DNA of 64,000 nucleotides from Lysinibacillus piscis (GCF_026012395.1 NZ_BRZA01000001.1:744001-808000), one strand, 5' to 3'; shown: positions 16,460 to 26,458, counted from the first letter of the stretch. Notes: generated from the sequence alone by a model not told the origin. Made by a program: numbers and translations.

Positions 16460-17050
16460 ATGTCCATTCGTACATTAACAATCAGTGCTTTACTCGTAGC
16501 GATTGCTGTCGCTGGCTCTACATTTGTCTCTATTCCAACAGGTGTGGCTCGTGCTTATCCAGTACAACATGCTATTAATGTGGTGAGTGCCATATTGCTT
16601 GGCCCTATCCCTAGCATCCTAATTGCTTTCACAACGGCTATCATTCGTATTTTGACAGGCACGGGCTCATTACTAGCAATTCCTGGCAGTGTGATTGGTG
16701 CTTGCTGTGCATCATTATTTTATCAATTACGCCCTAGCGTAATTGTGTCCGGATTTTTTCGAGCTTGCTCGAAAAGCTCCTCTTCAAAATCCGTGACATC
16801 CGCTGGGGCTTTTATCTTGCCGAAGCAAGATAAATATGGACGTAAAATGTGGCTTGCAAGCATTGGCGAAATAGTTGGCACAGGCATTATCGCCTCGCTC
16901 GTTGCCGTGCCATATGCACAGCTCTTTATGGGGACAACGGTTGCAGCATTCTTCTTTATGCCAGCCTTCCTTACCTCTAGTGTCATTGGTGCTTTTTTAG
17001 GCATTATCATTGCAAGCAGCATCCAAAAAAGTGTCACGCTACAATATTAG
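16460..17050 (+). CDS. thiW: Energy-coupling factor thiamine-precursor transporter S component ThiW
   Basis: The membrane S component of an ECF importer thought to bring in the thiazole precursor of thiamine. Control by a TPP riboswitch directly upstream supports this. The family core is clear: PTGVARAYPVQHAINV (about 26-41), LLGPIPSILIAFTTA, GTGSLLAIPGSVIGA, and after an interruption WLASIGEIVGTGI and AAFFFMPAFL. The protein has 196 residues while family members are usually near 165. The extra ~35 residues (about 92-127) lie in one block encoded by palindromic DNA (see repeat at 16750). The stop abuts that of the convergent gene with no spacer. Confidence 0.92.
   Translation: MSIRTLTISALLVAIAVAGSTFVSIPTGVARAYPVQHAINVVSAILLGPIPSILIAFTTAIIRILTGTGSLLAIPGSVIGACCASLFYQLRPSVIVSGFFRACSKSSSSKSVTSAGAFILPKQDKYGRKMWLASIGEIVGTGIIASLVAVPYAQLFMGTTVAAFFFMPAFLTSSVIGAFLGIIIASSIQKSVTLQY
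16750..16833. repeat. Two-hairpin palindromic insertion inside thiW
   Basis: Inside the thiW reading frame are two perfect 9-bp inverted repeats. TTTTCGAGC-TT-GCTCGAAAA lies at 16756-16775, nested within CGGATTTT...AAAATCCG at 16750-16793. TTATCTTGC-CGAA-GCAAGATAA lies at 16812-16833. They fall exactly where ThiW carries extra residues compared with its family and keep the frame open. An inserted palindromic element is inferred. Confidence 0.7.
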
Positions 17051-19636
17051 CTAGCGCTTTTTCATCCCTTTTAATAATTGTGCTACATTTGTCTCTTGCT
17101 CTTGAACAGGCTGAGACGGCTCTTGTTGCTTTGGCTTCATTACAAGATGCCAGCCAAAGCGACGAATCGTAATATCAATAAAGAACAATAACATCGCTGT
17201 TAAAACAAGCCATGTTGCAATAGTTTGTCGCTCTACCCCTTTAGCAGTAAAATCACGGAATACATCCGCAGGTTCTTTCAGTATCGTCCCACCTGTCGCT
17301 GTCGTTAACTGCTCGAGTAACGTATCATTCACAGGGCGCAACTCGTATTCCGCACTATAGGGAACCGTTAAACCTGCCTGATAAATGGCTTGCTCCTCAT
17401 CCGCAATACGGAAAAAGATTAGCCCTGGCTCTGCCTGTACAACAGCTCGAACTTGTGAGGCAGAGATAGAGTCAAGTTGGATATCAAGGGGCTCCCCTGC
17501 TTCATTCACAGCGACAATATCTAAAAATGCTGCTTCATTTGTTGGATCTGTAATCATGAAAGAACCATCTGCCTCTAAACGCACATCATAGACAATATCA
17601 TTATAGCTTGGTAACATTTGCGAAATAAGTGTTTGCCAAAATGAGCCCCACTGCTGCCATCTTGCCCAATCACCTGTCCATTTCCCTGTCGAATCTGATG
17701 TAAAAGCAAATGTTTTACCAAGCCCATATTGCCAGCCTGCTAATACAGGATCTTGTTTTTCACTTTCTGCAATCACTGTAGCTCCTTGCTTCGCTGTAGT
17801 CCCGATGTAAGCATTCATTTGCGGTACACCCTCTGCGAACAATGGATTCCAGCCAGTCGCCTGATAAATAGTTGGATAAAATGGATTATCCTCAATATAT
17901 GTTCGAGAAATCATCGCTGTCTCACGTGATAATATCGAAGGAATGGTTTGTTCATCTACTACATCATAAAAACGTCCATTCCCTATGTTACTTAAGTGCT
18001 CTAATAGCTGTACATCTGCCCCTTCTCCAATAGCTACTGTTGATAATGTCACACCTGCTTCCTTACCGCCTTCCAATAAGGTTTCATAATCTGCTGTGGC
18101 GGATTGTCCGTCTGTCAGCAAAATAATGTGTTTGCGTTGTAGCTTTAAATCGGCTAAGCTTTCATAAGCTAGTTCAAGTGAGCTATATATTTCCGTACCT
18201 CCACCTGGTGTCACAGATAAAATCGTATCAACAGCCTTTTCTTTATCGCTCAGTGGCGCTGCTTCAATAATTTCCCACGGTCGGTCATCAAAGGCGATAA
18301 AGCCAAGTGTGTCCTCTTCACGAAGCATTTCCACTGAACGAGCCGCCGCTTCCTTTGCTAGCTCCATCTTCGTGCCAGACATACTACCTGAACGATCAAG
18401 TACAATGACCAGCCCTAATGATGGTAATTGCTCCTTACTCTTTATTTCCATTTCCACAGGTAGTATGGTTTCAATTGGTGTTTTAAAATAACCACCTAAG
18501 CCAAAGCTATTTTCCCCACCAACCATCGTAAAGCCAACACCGAAATTTTTCACAGCCTGCTCAATCACTGTCATTTTTGCCTCACCTACTAAATGTCCTG
18601 ACACATTATCAAAAATAATCGCATTGTAGTCCAAGTAGCTTGAAAGTTCATTTGGTAAATGCTGTGGTGTAATAACATCATAGGCAATGGCTTGGCTACC
18701 AAGCGCTGCGGCAATCGGTGAAGCTGCATCATAGCCATTGACAATTAACAATCGTGGCTCACTTTGCACCATTGTAACACTCGTCAATTTATTATTTTCA
18801 TACATCGCATCTTGTCCAACCTGTACAACGGCTTCATATTTCACAAGCCCTTCTGCTGTAGCTGTATGCTTATATGTAAATAAATTCGTACCTGCGACAA
18901 GCTCTACCGTTTCTTGGTGAATCAACTGATCATTTTCATAAAGTAATAGCTCTGCCTCACCAGCGGCTGTCGCCATAATTTCTGTTTGCAATGGCTGTTG
19001 CTCACCTACATAGGCGAGCTGTGGTGTCTCGAAGCCCTTTACAGCTACATCATGGACAATAGGCTGACTAAACGGCACAACATCCACAGACATATTAGAG
19101 CCTTTGAGCTTCGTCGCAAATGCCAATACATCCCCCTTCGTTTCATTGCCATCTGTCAACAATACAAAGCGAGTAGCCTTTTTTGGGTCAACGATACCTG
19201 TCGCTACTTGTAAGCTTTGCTCTATATTCGTTTGATTAGTATTCGGCATCGTCGTAAATTTTGGCAAGTCCTTCAATGTCTTAGACAAAATAGCCTCTGC
19301 TTGAAGTGTTGTAGAAAATGAATAAACCCCTGCTAGCTGATGCTCCTTTTTCGCTTGCAGGCTCTCCGTAACAAATTGAAGCATCTCCTCCTCCGCATTT
19401 GTTATAGAGGCAGAACGATCTAGTAAATACACCACCTGTTCTTCTTTAATAGCTAATAAAAGATAAGGTCCTGCGAGCGCAAAAATCAAACAGCTCACCG
19501 CTAGTATGCGGAGACTAAGTACAACGATATGACTCTTTTTTAAACGCTGACGCTCTCGCCAATATGTCCATAAAAAATAAGCAAGTGTTGGTAGTAAGAG
19601 CAATAAAACAATTGGTAAGTCAATTCGTAAATCCAC
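17051..19636 (-). CDS. Large membrane protein with von Willebrand A domains
   Basis: An 861-residue protein with two N-terminal hydrophobic segments (about 8-24 and 37-63) and one near 808-828. Between them lie a first vWA-like region (DRSAS at 73-77, LLTDGNETKGD near 160), a glutamine-amidotransferase-like region (about 295-390) and a second vWA domain with an intact metal site, DRSGSMSG at 414-421, and ILLTDGQSA. It is the last gene of the MoxR/vWA operon and overlaps the preceding gene by 17 bases. It probably acts with the MoxR ATPase in assembling or activating a surface complex (inference). Confidence 0.85.
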   Translation of the reverse strand: MDLRIDLPIVLLLLLPTLAYFLWTYWRERQRLKKSHIVVLSLRILAVSCLIFALAGPYLLLAIKEEQVVYLLDRSASITNAEEEMLQFVTESLQAKKEHQLAGVYSFSTTLQAEAILSKTLKDLPKFTTMPNTNQTNIEQSLQVATGIVDPKKATRFVLLTDGNETKGDVLAFATKLKGSNMSVDVVPFSQPIVHDVAVKGFETPQLAYVGEQQPLQTEIMATAAGEAELLLYENDQLIHQETVELVAGTNLFTYKHTATAEGLVKYEAVVQVGQDAMYENNKLTSVTMVQSEPRLLIVNGYDAASPIAAALGSQAIAYDVITPQHLPNELSSYLDYNAIIFDNVSGHLVGEAKMTVIEQAVKNFGVGFTMVGGENSFGLGGYFKTPIETILPVEMEIKSKEQLPSLGLVIVLDRSGSMSGTKMELAKEAAARSVEMLREEDTLGFIAFDDRPWEIIEAAPLSDKEKAVDTILSVTPGGGTEIYSSLELAYESLADLKLQRKHIILLTDGQSATADYETLLEGGKEAGVTLSTVAIGEGADVQLLEHLSNIGNGRFYDVVDEQTIPSILSRETAMISRTYIEDNPFYPTIYQATGWNPLFAEGVPQMNAYIGTTAKQGATVIAESEKQDPVLAGWQYGLGKTFAFTSDSTGKWTGDWARWQQWGSFWQTLISQMLPSYNDIVYDVRLEADGSFMITDPTNEAAFLDIVAVNEAGEPLDIQLDSISASQVRAVVQAEPGLIFFRIADEEQAIYQAGLTVPYSAEYELRPVNDTLLEQLTTATGGTILKEPADVFRDFTAKGVERQTIATWLVLTAMLLFFIDITIRRFGWHLVMKPKQQEPSQPVQEQETNVAQLLKGMKKR

Positions 19637-21368
19637 GGCGTCTTTGCACCTCCCACTCTATAACAAGTATCAGTACTATAAGGACAATGAACCATGGCAT
19701 CATAGACATTTGTGTGGCTTGCTCTGTATCATGTACCTGCAATTTCCCCAGCGTATAGCTAGTGCCTTGTTCAATCATGCGTTCTTGTGGTTGCAGTTGA
19801 ACAATGAATGGCTTTTCTTCACCAGTAGAACGTGCCATATATATATCGGGCTTCATCGGTGCTAGTAACAACCCATTCGTTATAGCAGACAGAAATTCAT
19901 CTTCCTGTGAATAAATATTCCACTCACCTTGTGCTAATGATACAACACGCTGCTCATTTGGTGAAAACACGCCCAATGAATCCATTTCTGTAGAAAGCTG
20001 TTGATGCACACTCCATAAAAATAAAGGGAAAGACGGGTGTAACGGCCAATCAGTATCCTCAATATCCGCCAATACGATGATGTCACCCTGTGGAGAGCGC
20101 TGAATAAATGGTTGATCTCCAACAGAGGCAATTGTTGTAGCATTTGGATAAGCGGGATAAATAGCGCCTACATAAATGTCCTTTAAATGACTAAAGGCAA
20201 ATAAAGCATCATTTATTGTTGTTACATGACCATTTACCGCTACTTTTTCTACATCATCACGCCCAAATAATACAACTGGCTTGTCCATTTGCTGCAATAA
20301 AGCCGTTTGATTTGTGATAACAGTCGTATTCGATAACTCGTTTAATTGGGAGGCAGGCATTAATTTCACTGTACTATCAACCGTTTGAACGCCTTTTTGA
20401 ATAAGTTGATGCAAGCCTTGATCTACAACGATTGTGGACGTAGCTGCTTGCAATAAAATGGTTTGCTCATTATCCAACGTATAATCATCTTGACTATCAA
20501 TTGTAGCCGTCAGTCGATTAGTCAACGGCAAATTTTTCAGCGTTTTTATGACCGTTTCCTTTGGCGGTATAGTCAGTGTTTCTTGTGCTATTTGCTCCTT
20601 TTGTTCATTATGCAACAACAAGTTGACGGTTTGTTCTTTCTCTGTATCATTATGCAGTTGTACAAGTGCCATCACCATTTGTCCATCCGTTGTTGCGGCA
20701 AAACGAGTAATGGCCATATTGATTAAGTCAGTTGCTGCCCCTTGTACAATCCATTTCACCGACTCTTTTTCTATTGGCAATTGCTTTTTATCCAGTGCAT
20801 CTGTCCATATATAAACAGACGTTAACGCCTCACCGATAAATGCTTGTGCCACATCGAGTGCTTTATTGATTTCTGCGGTTTCATATGTGACTTGCAATGC
20901 TTGGATGGCTTGTTCAATCACTTTGCTATTTGTTTCTTGCTGTAAAATACTTTGTGGTGTATGACCTGTTGTAATAATGGTAACAGGCCTCCCTTGAAGC
21001 TCTGGTAATAGTGCCAGCATGTCCTGGCGGTGTGCTTCAAATGTGGACTGCCCTTTCCCAGCAAGCATTGTGGCAGATGTATCCACAATAAAAATCACTT
21101 GTGAGCCTACAATGGTTGATTTTTTGATATAAGGATTCATTAATGCTAGAACAAGTAAAAACAGGGCGAGAAGCTGTAAAAAAAGCAAAGCATTTTTTTG
21201 TAAATGCTTTAAATAGGGTGAAACACGGGTTTCCTGCATCAGCTCCGCCCAAAACAATGTAGATGCTACTGTTTGCTCTGTATATTTTTTACGAAAAAAA
21301 TAATAAAGAAGGACAATCATCGGGATTATGGCTGCCCAGCTAAACATCATTTGACTAAAGCCCATCAT
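19620..21368 (-). CDS. BatA-type membrane protein with degenerate vWA domain
   Basis: A 582-residue protein. The N-terminus has the BatA-type arrangement of two hydrophobic segments (about 9-24 and 60-78). A vWA-like domain follows, starting VIFIVDTSATM, where the metal site DxSxS is reduced to DTSAT, so cation binding may be weak. The central part looks like beta-rich extracellular repeats, and a hydrophobic segment near the C-terminus precedes a short basic tail. It lies eight bases after the DUF58 gene and overlaps the next vWA gene. Exact role unknown. Confidence 0.82.
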   Translation of the reverse strand: MMGFSQMMFSWAAIIPMIVLLYYFFRKKYTEQTVASTLFWAELMQETRVSPYLKHLQKNALLFLQLLALFLLVLALMNPYIKKSTIVGSQVIFIVDTSATMLAGKGQSTFEAHRQDMLALLPELQGRPVTIITTGHTPQSILQQETNSKVIEQAIQALQVTYETAEINKALDVAQAFIGEALTSVYIWTDALDKKQLPIEKESVKWIVQGAATDLINMAITRFAATTDGQMVMALVQLHNDTEKEQTVNLLLHNEQKEQIAQETLTIPPKETVIKTLKNLPLTNRLTATIDSQDDYTLDNEQTILLQAATSTIVVDQGLHQLIQKGVQTVDSTVKLMPASQLNELSNTTVITNQTALLQQMDKPVVLFGRDDVEKVAVNGHVTTINDALFAFSHLKDIYVGAIYPAYPNATTIASVGDQPFIQRSPQGDIIVLADIEDTDWPLHPSFPLFLWSVHQQLSTEMDSLGVFSPNEQRVVSLAQGEWNIYSQEDEFLSAITNGLLLAPMKPDIYMARSTGEEKPFIVQLQPQERMIEQGTSYTLGKLQVHDTEQATQMSMMPWFIVLIVLILVIEWEVQRRRGFTN

Positions 21369-21376
21369 GATTCACC

Positions 21377-22249
21377 TCACCTAATCCAATGTGCTTTGAT
21401 GAATTGCTGAAAGATAGCGGTCTGCAAACCATCTTCAACTTTCACTTGTAATTTTCGTACACCAAAACGCTGACAAATTGCTGTAAATTCCTTTTCATGT
21501 GCTAAACGTCTTGCCAAATAACCCTCCACCACTTTTGTAGACATGGTAACATTGACATTTTGCGCTGTTTCACTATCTAAAAGTCGCACATCTCCCATAT
21601 ACGGTGGCGCTAATTCCTCCTGTGTAACAACTTGAACTATACGCATATCACCTGCAAAGCGTGGTAGGCGCTTTAATAATTGCTCCCATTCCGCAATCGC
21701 TTCTAAACCATCTGTCACAATAAACAGCACCGTACTATCCTTTGGTAGTGCCGCTAAAGCACCTTTGGTAAAGCTATCTGTATATGTTGCCTCTTCAATC
21801 ATCGAAACCATGTGTAAAAAAGCACGTCTATAGATAGCCCCTTTACGCCGAAAGGGTGGCTTCCTATCATTTTGCACAACAGAAAAAGATAATCGATCGT
21901 CACGTCCAAGTACCATCAAGCCTAGTGATGCTACTAATTGTCGTGCAAAGGTCCATTTAGCTGGATTGCTCATCGATTTGGTCGCATCCAATAAAATATG
22001 CACACGCATTTCCTGTTCATCTAGGAAACGTTTAATAAAATATTTATCTGTCCGTGCAAAAACATTCCAGTCCACCTGTCGCACATCATCCCCTAAATGG
22101 TATTCACGAAAATCAGAGAAATCGAGTGATGCACCAAAGCGTTGCGAGCGATGTGAACCTTTGTGCTGTCCACGTAATTTGGAGGTTGTAGCCACTTGAA
22201 AGCGACTAATTTTCGCAAGCCAATCCTCAGGTAATAATGGCTTTGTCAT
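21377..22249 (-). CDS. DUF58 domain protein
   Basis: A 290-residue cytoplasmic-type protein with the DUF58 signature DFSDFREYHLGDDVRQVDWNVFARTDKYFIK split over about residues 43-75, followed by a vWA-like fold (LLDATKSM, FIVTDGLEAI). DUF58 proteins are nearly always encoded next to MoxR ATPases, as here: the start codon overlaps the moxR stop by one base (TAATG). Biochemical function is not established in the family. Confidence 0.92.
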   Translation of the reverse strand: MTKPLLPEDWLAKISRFQVATTSKLRGQHKGSHRSQRFGASLDFSDFREYHLGDDVRQVDWNVFARTDKYFIKRFLDEQEMRVHILLDATKSMSNPAKWTFARQLVASLGLMVLGRDDRLSFSVVQNDRKPPFRRKGAIYRRAFLHMVSMIEEATYTDSFTKGALAALPKDSTVLFIVTDGLEAIAEWEQLLKRLPRFAGDMRIVQVVTQEELAPPYMGDVRLLDSETAQNVNVTMSTKVVEGYLARRLAHEKEFTAICQRFGVRKLQVKVEDGLQTAIFQQFIKAHWIR

Positions 22250-23244
22250 TACTTACGAACACCTTGCTTTACCTTTTCTAAAATACAATCAATCAAATCA
22301 TCTGTTGTTTTACCTGAAGCCTCCCCTTCATAGTTCAACAACATGCGATGACGCAACACAGGCTTCGCCACTGCCTTCATATCTGCAACAGATACATGGA
22401 AACGACCATTCATTAAGGCTCTCGCTTTGGCTAGCTTGATTAGACTTTGTAAACCACGAGGCCCACTGCCATACATAGCATATTGCTTTACCTCCTCAAT
22501 TGGCTGACTTTCTTCTGGATGTGTAGCTACCACTAAATCTGTCGCAAATTCTAGCATTTCATCTGCTATCAATACTTCCTTAACCATTTGCTGTGCTTCA
22601 AGCAATGTTGATGTATCCATTATTTTTTGCAAGCCAATTTCTTGTGCACCTGTCGTTCGTTTCATAATTTCCATTAACTCCGTTTTCGTTGGATAGGGCA
22701 CTAAAATTTTGCATAAAAAACGGTCCATTTGTGCCTCTGGTAAAGGATAGGTTCCTTCCATTTCAATCGGGTTTTGTGTGGCTAAGACGAAAAATGGACA
22801 TGCCATTTTTTTCGTATCACCTAAAATCGTGACGGTTTTCTCTCCCATCGCCTCTAATAAAGCACTTTGTGTTTTCGGTGTCGCACGATTAATTTCATCA
22901 GCTAATACCATCTGACTAAAAATAGGTCCTTGCTGAAAGGTAAATTGCTGCTTTCCATCTGCTGTCCGTTCAATCATACTCGTGCCTGTAATATCAGCTG
23001 GCATTAAGTCAGGCGTAAATTGAATACGTGAGTAAGACAAATCCAATACTTCAGAGATGGTACGAATCAGCATCGTCTTTCCTAATCCAGGCAAGCCTTC
23101 AAGCAGCGCATGTCCATCCGCTAAAATGGCATAGAGTGTATAATCAATCGTCTCTTCCTGCCCTACAATAAAGCGATGAATTTCTGCTTTTACTTGTTGT
23201 AATGTACTACTCATGTCAGCATATTGCTGCTCTGTAAATGCCAT
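22249..23244 (-). CDS. MoxR-family AAA+ ATPase
   Basis: A 331-residue ATPase with Walker A LEGLPGLGKTMLIR, Walker B VLADEINRATPKTQSALLEAM, sensor 1 FVLATQNPIE and a C-terminal lid domain. MoxR proteins act as chaperone-like partners of vWA-domain proteins. The three vWA or vWA-like proteins that follow in the same operon are the likely partners. AGGGGGAATCATA precedes the ATG. Confidence 0.95.
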   Translation of the reverse strand: MAFTEQQYADMSSTLQQVKAEIHRFIVGQEETIDYTLYAILADGHALLEGLPGLGKTMLIRTISEVLDLSYSRIQFTPDLMPADITGTSMIERTADGKQQFTFQQGPIFSQMVLADEINRATPKTQSALLEAMGEKTVTILGDTKKMACPFFVLATQNPIEMEGTYPLPEAQMDRFLCKILVPYPTKTELMEIMKRTTGAQEIGLQKIMDTSTLLEAQQMVKEVLIADEMLEFATDLVVATHPEESQPIEEVKQYAMYGSGPRGLQSLIKLAKARALMNGRFHVSVADMKAVAKPVLRHRMLLNYEGEASGKTTDDLIDCILEKVKQGVRK

Positions 23245-23255
23245 TATGATTCCCC

Positions 23256-24674
23256 CTATTGCGATTCAATTGATGTGAAATAGGATTGCACCACATGCTG
23301 TAAATCTTTCGGTAGCTGCAATCGCTCTGAGCTTTCTAAATAGCTATCTTTATAAGCACCAATAACCTCTTCATATGGACGAATAGAGCCTTTTGTAATC
23401 GGTCCATTCCCTTGCTGTGCTGAAGCAGGAGAGCCTTCTCCTAATTTGCCACCATCCACAGATGTTTCACTTGAACCACCAATTCGATTCGGTGTCGTGA
23501 CTAAATTTCGACTCCCCTGTCCTATGCCTGCACCTTGTCCACCAGGTTGTGTTCCCTGACCTTTACCTGTTCCACTGCCCTGTCCACTACCACTTCCCAT
23601 ACCTTGGCCGTTAGACTGTGCCCCTTGCCCTGCTCCAGTACCTTGTTGTTGACCATTGTCATTTTGTCCTTGTGTAGTGCCCTGCTGCTTTGTCCCTTGT
23701 TGAGCTCCTTGCTGACCATTGCTTTGCTGTTGACTGTTACTTGATGTAGCACTCTGATTGGACTGTCCAGATGAGGAAGTCTGTGCTTGATTCGCATTGG
23801 CAATAGCCTTTTGTAGTGCACTACTTGCTGGTTTACCAAGCTTATTCATTGCTGTTTGAGTAGTATTAGCATTTTGGGCTAGTTGCTGTTGCAATTGGGC
23901 AAGCTGCTGTAATTGCTCACCTTCTTCCTTTGATAAAGGCTCACCTGCTGTCGCATCCTTTTTATTCACTGCTTGCTTATCCTTCAGTTGTTGCTCTTTT
24001 AAAGCAAGCTCTTTCTGCTTTTTCACTACTTCTCGTAATGCCGCTTCTGCTGTTTGTGCCTCTTGTAATTTTTGTTGTAATTCTTGTAACTGCTCTTTCA
24101 CTTCTTTTGTTTCGGCTTTTTGTTCTAGCTTTGTTACGTCTTTTTTGATATCTGTAATAACAGCCTTTTCTTTTTCCACGTCAATTGCTTCCATTTGTGC
24201 TGTCGCAGGAAATATATACAAAATACCTAACACCATCATTGTGATAAATAAACCAATACATGCTTTTGGTCGAAATACATGTTTCTTTCGTGCTTTAAAG
24301 CTCGTAAATGCCATGTCCATACGTTGTACCGCTTTCAGTAACAGTGACTGAACAAGTGGATGCTCCTGTGCAAAGGATAATGCCGTAACAAGCTCATTAT
24401 GTGGGAAAAAGCTATCGAGTACATGACAGGCCTCTTTATCTCGTACACGCTTCCACCACATCATAATAACTGTTAGCACTAGACCAACTGCGAACATAGC
24501 AATCGCTATTTGGCGATAATAAGGCCAAATAAATAGCCTTGAAACGAGTAGGATGGATGCACTCGCAAGCAATGCGAAAAACAAGCCATACTGTAAAATC
24601 GGAATACTTTTTTCCATTATCAAACTTCTTTTGGCACGCTGTATATACTTTCGTAATTGCTTACGATGCTCCAT
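23256..24674 (-). CDS. Membrane protein with coiled coil and Q/G-rich low-complexity region
   Basis: A 472-residue protein with hydrophobic segments at about 26-48, 54-72 and 143-160. A predicted coiled coil rich in K, E and Q follows (about 170-270). Next comes a low-complexity stretch (about 285-400) made mostly of Q, N, G, S and T. The final 60 residues look folded. The layout resembles DUF4175-type proteins that accompany MoxR/vWA genes in other bacteria, but I cannot assign a family. It lies between the ABC permease and moxR in a single operon. Confidence 0.8.
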   Translation of the reverse strand: MEHRKQLRKYIQRAKRSLIMEKSIPILQYGLFFALLASASILLVSRLFIWPYYRQIAIAMFAVGLVLTVIMMWWKRVRDKEACHVLDSFFPHNELVTALSFAQEHPLVQSLLLKAVQRMDMAFTSFKARKKHVFRPKACIGLFITMMVLGILYIFPATAQMEAIDVEKEKAVITDIKKDVTKLEQKAETKEVKEQLQELQQKLQEAQTAEAALREVVKKQKELALKEQQLKDKQAVNKKDATAGEPLSKEEGEQLQQLAQLQQQLAQNANTTQTAMNKLGKPASSALQKAIANANQAQTSSSGQSNQSATSSNSQQQSNGQQGAQQGTKQQGTTQGQNDNGQQQGTGAGQGAQSNGQGMGSGSGQGSGTGKGQGTQPGGQGAGIGQGSRNLVTTPNRIGGSSETSVDGGKLGEGSPASAQQGNGPITKGSIRPYEEVIGAYKDSYLESSERLQLPKDLQHVVQSYFTSIESQ

Positions 24675-24686
24675 AGCTATTCCTCC

Positions 24687-25526
24687 TCATCGGTTATTTT
24701 TCATATTGGCACGCAATTTTCGGATGGCAATGGTCAAGCTAAATACAATGATAAGACTATAGACAATTAAATATGTTACCCATACAGGTAAGCTTACACC
24801 TGATACCTCTGTTAACCCCTCACCCATTTCTGGTGAGATTAACGTCAGCATTAATGCGCCTGGATTAATAGCAGCCCAAAAATAAGACATCCAAGAGTTA
24901 CCAACAGCTGCTGTCATCCCATGAAATGCGATGGTTAAAAAGAAGAAAAAGGCTGTAATACCACCTAAAAAGATAATCGAACCATATGTGGCAATCATCG
25001 CAACAATCGTACGTTTCGTAATCGTCGAAAACATCACGCCGATACTACCAATAGCTAAAACCGTTACTAAGTAAAAGAGAAAAATCGAAACAACTTGTGA
25101 TGGTGCTACACCACCAAATAAAAACACTAAGCTATACAATGGTAGTCCTGCAATCAACATCAGCACTAAGAAAGCGACAGATGATAACAGTTTACCGATA
25201 ATAATTTGCGTAGAGCTTTGGGTAGTTGTTAATAAAATCGGTAATGTTTGTCGTTCACGTTCACTACTAATTGCTCCAGCTGTTAAGCTTGGTGTAATAA
25301 ATAACACTAAGGCCATTTGAACAATGGAAAGTACCGCAAACATAATAAAGCTAATATCAGGTTTAAAAAATCCTCTTCCTGTAAATTCAGTTGTTACAAG
25401 TAAAAAACCGACAATAAACACACATAGAACGGCTAAATAAAACATCAAGCCTGAAAAGCTTTTAAATGAACGGAAACGTAATTTCAATTCTTTTACGAAT
25501 ACAGGATTATACACTCGTTCCATCAT
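24687..25526 (-). CDS. ABC-2 type transporter permease
   Basis: A 279-residue membrane protein with six hydrophobic segments and the ABC-2 feature SLTAGAISSERERQTLPILLTT after segment 2. It starts inside the stop of the ATPase gene upstream (ATGA, four-base overlap), so the two form one ABC exporter. The FSGLMFYLAVLCVF first segment follows a basic N-terminus. The cargo is unknown; in this setting it may be linked to the exported vWA and repeat proteins. Confidence 0.9.
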   Translation of the reverse strand: MMERVYNPVFVKELKLRFRSFKSFSGLMFYLAVLCVFIVGFLLVTTEFTGRGFFKPDISFIMFAVLSIVQMALVLFITPSLTAGAISSERERQTLPILLTTTQSSTQIIIGKLLSSVAFLVLMLIAGLPLYSLVFLFGGVAPSQVVSIFLFYLVTVLAIGSIGVMFSTITKRTIVAMIATYGSIIFLGGITAFFFFLTIAFHGMTAAVGNSWMSYFWAAINPGALMLTLISPEMGEGLTEVSGVSLPVWVTYLIVYSLIIVFSLTIAIRKLRANMKNNR

Positions 25527-26458
25527 GGACTATCTGCTCCTTTCGTAATCGCCATAAATACATCCTCTAAATCCTTTTCTTCCTCTGATACTGCATAAAT
25601 CGGCAAATCTGCCATTACTGCTTTTTTCAACAAAGCGACTTGCTCCGCATCTGTCCCACGATAGTTAAAGACAATTTCTAAACGATTCTCCACCACATCA
25701 ATAGCTGAAATCAGTGGGTCCTCCTCTAAAAAGGCACGCACTTCGACAAGCTTTTCTGTTACCTTTATGGCAATTCGTTTTTCACCCTGTAGCTGTGCCT
25801 GAATTGCTGCCACATTACCATGTGCAATCAATTTACCATTATCAATAACACCAATTTCATCACACATCTCGGCAAGCTCTGGCAAAATATGCGAGGAAAT
25901 TAAAATCGTTTTCCCCATTGTTTTTAAATGACGTAAAATATCACGCATTTCCACACGTGCACGTGGGTCTAAGCCAGATGCAGGTTCATCTAAAATCAAC
26001 ACGTTTGGATCATGGATTAAAGCACGTGCCAAGCATAATCGTTGCTTCATCCCTCTTGACAATAAATCCACATATTCATAGCGTTTTGTCGTCAAATTCA
26101 CAAGCTCCAACAACTGTGGAATCAACAATTTCCGTTCTGCTGATGGAATACCATAACTTGCACCATAAAAATCTAAATATTCATCTACCTTTAGCTGGTC
26201 ATACACACCAAAAAAATCAGGCATATAGCCAATTTGCTTACGAACTTCTGTTGGCTCTTTAATAATACTTTTGCCATTAATGAAGGCATCACCTGTTGTT
26301 GGTGATAACAAGGTAGCTAAAATAGAAAATGTTGTCGATTTTCCTGCACCATTCGCACCAACAAAGCCAAATACAGTGCCTTCTGTCAACGTTAAATTAA
26401 GATGATCCAGTGCTGTAAAGGAGCCATATTTTTTCGTTAAATCCCGAATTTCAATCAT
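25523..26458 (-). CDS. ABC transporter ATPase (ABC-2 exporter type)
   Basis: A 311-residue ATPase with Walker A GANGAGKST, signature LSRGMKQR, Walker B VLILDEPASGLD and switch SSHILPEL, followed by a C-terminal extension of about 90 residues as found in gliding/Nos-type and bacitracin-type exporter ATPases. It overlaps the upstream gene by one base (TAATG) and the permease gene by four. It belongs to the eight-gene operon that includes MoxR and vWA proteins. Confidence 0.93.
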   Translation of the reverse strand: MIEIRDLTKKYGSFTALDHLNLTLTEGTVFGFVGANGAGKSTTFSILATLLSPTTGDAFINGKSIIKEPTEVRKQIGYMPDFFGVYDQLKVDEYLDFYGASYGIPSAERKLLIPQLLELVNLTTKRYEYVDLLSRGMKQRLCLARALIHDPNVLILDEPASGLDPRARVEMRDILRHLKTMGKTILISSHILPELAEMCDEIGVIDNGKLIAHGNVAAIQAQLQGEKRIAIKVTEKLVEVRAFLEEDPLISAIDVVENRLEIVFNYRGTDAEQVALLKKAVMADLPIYAVSEEEKDLEDVFMAITKGADSP

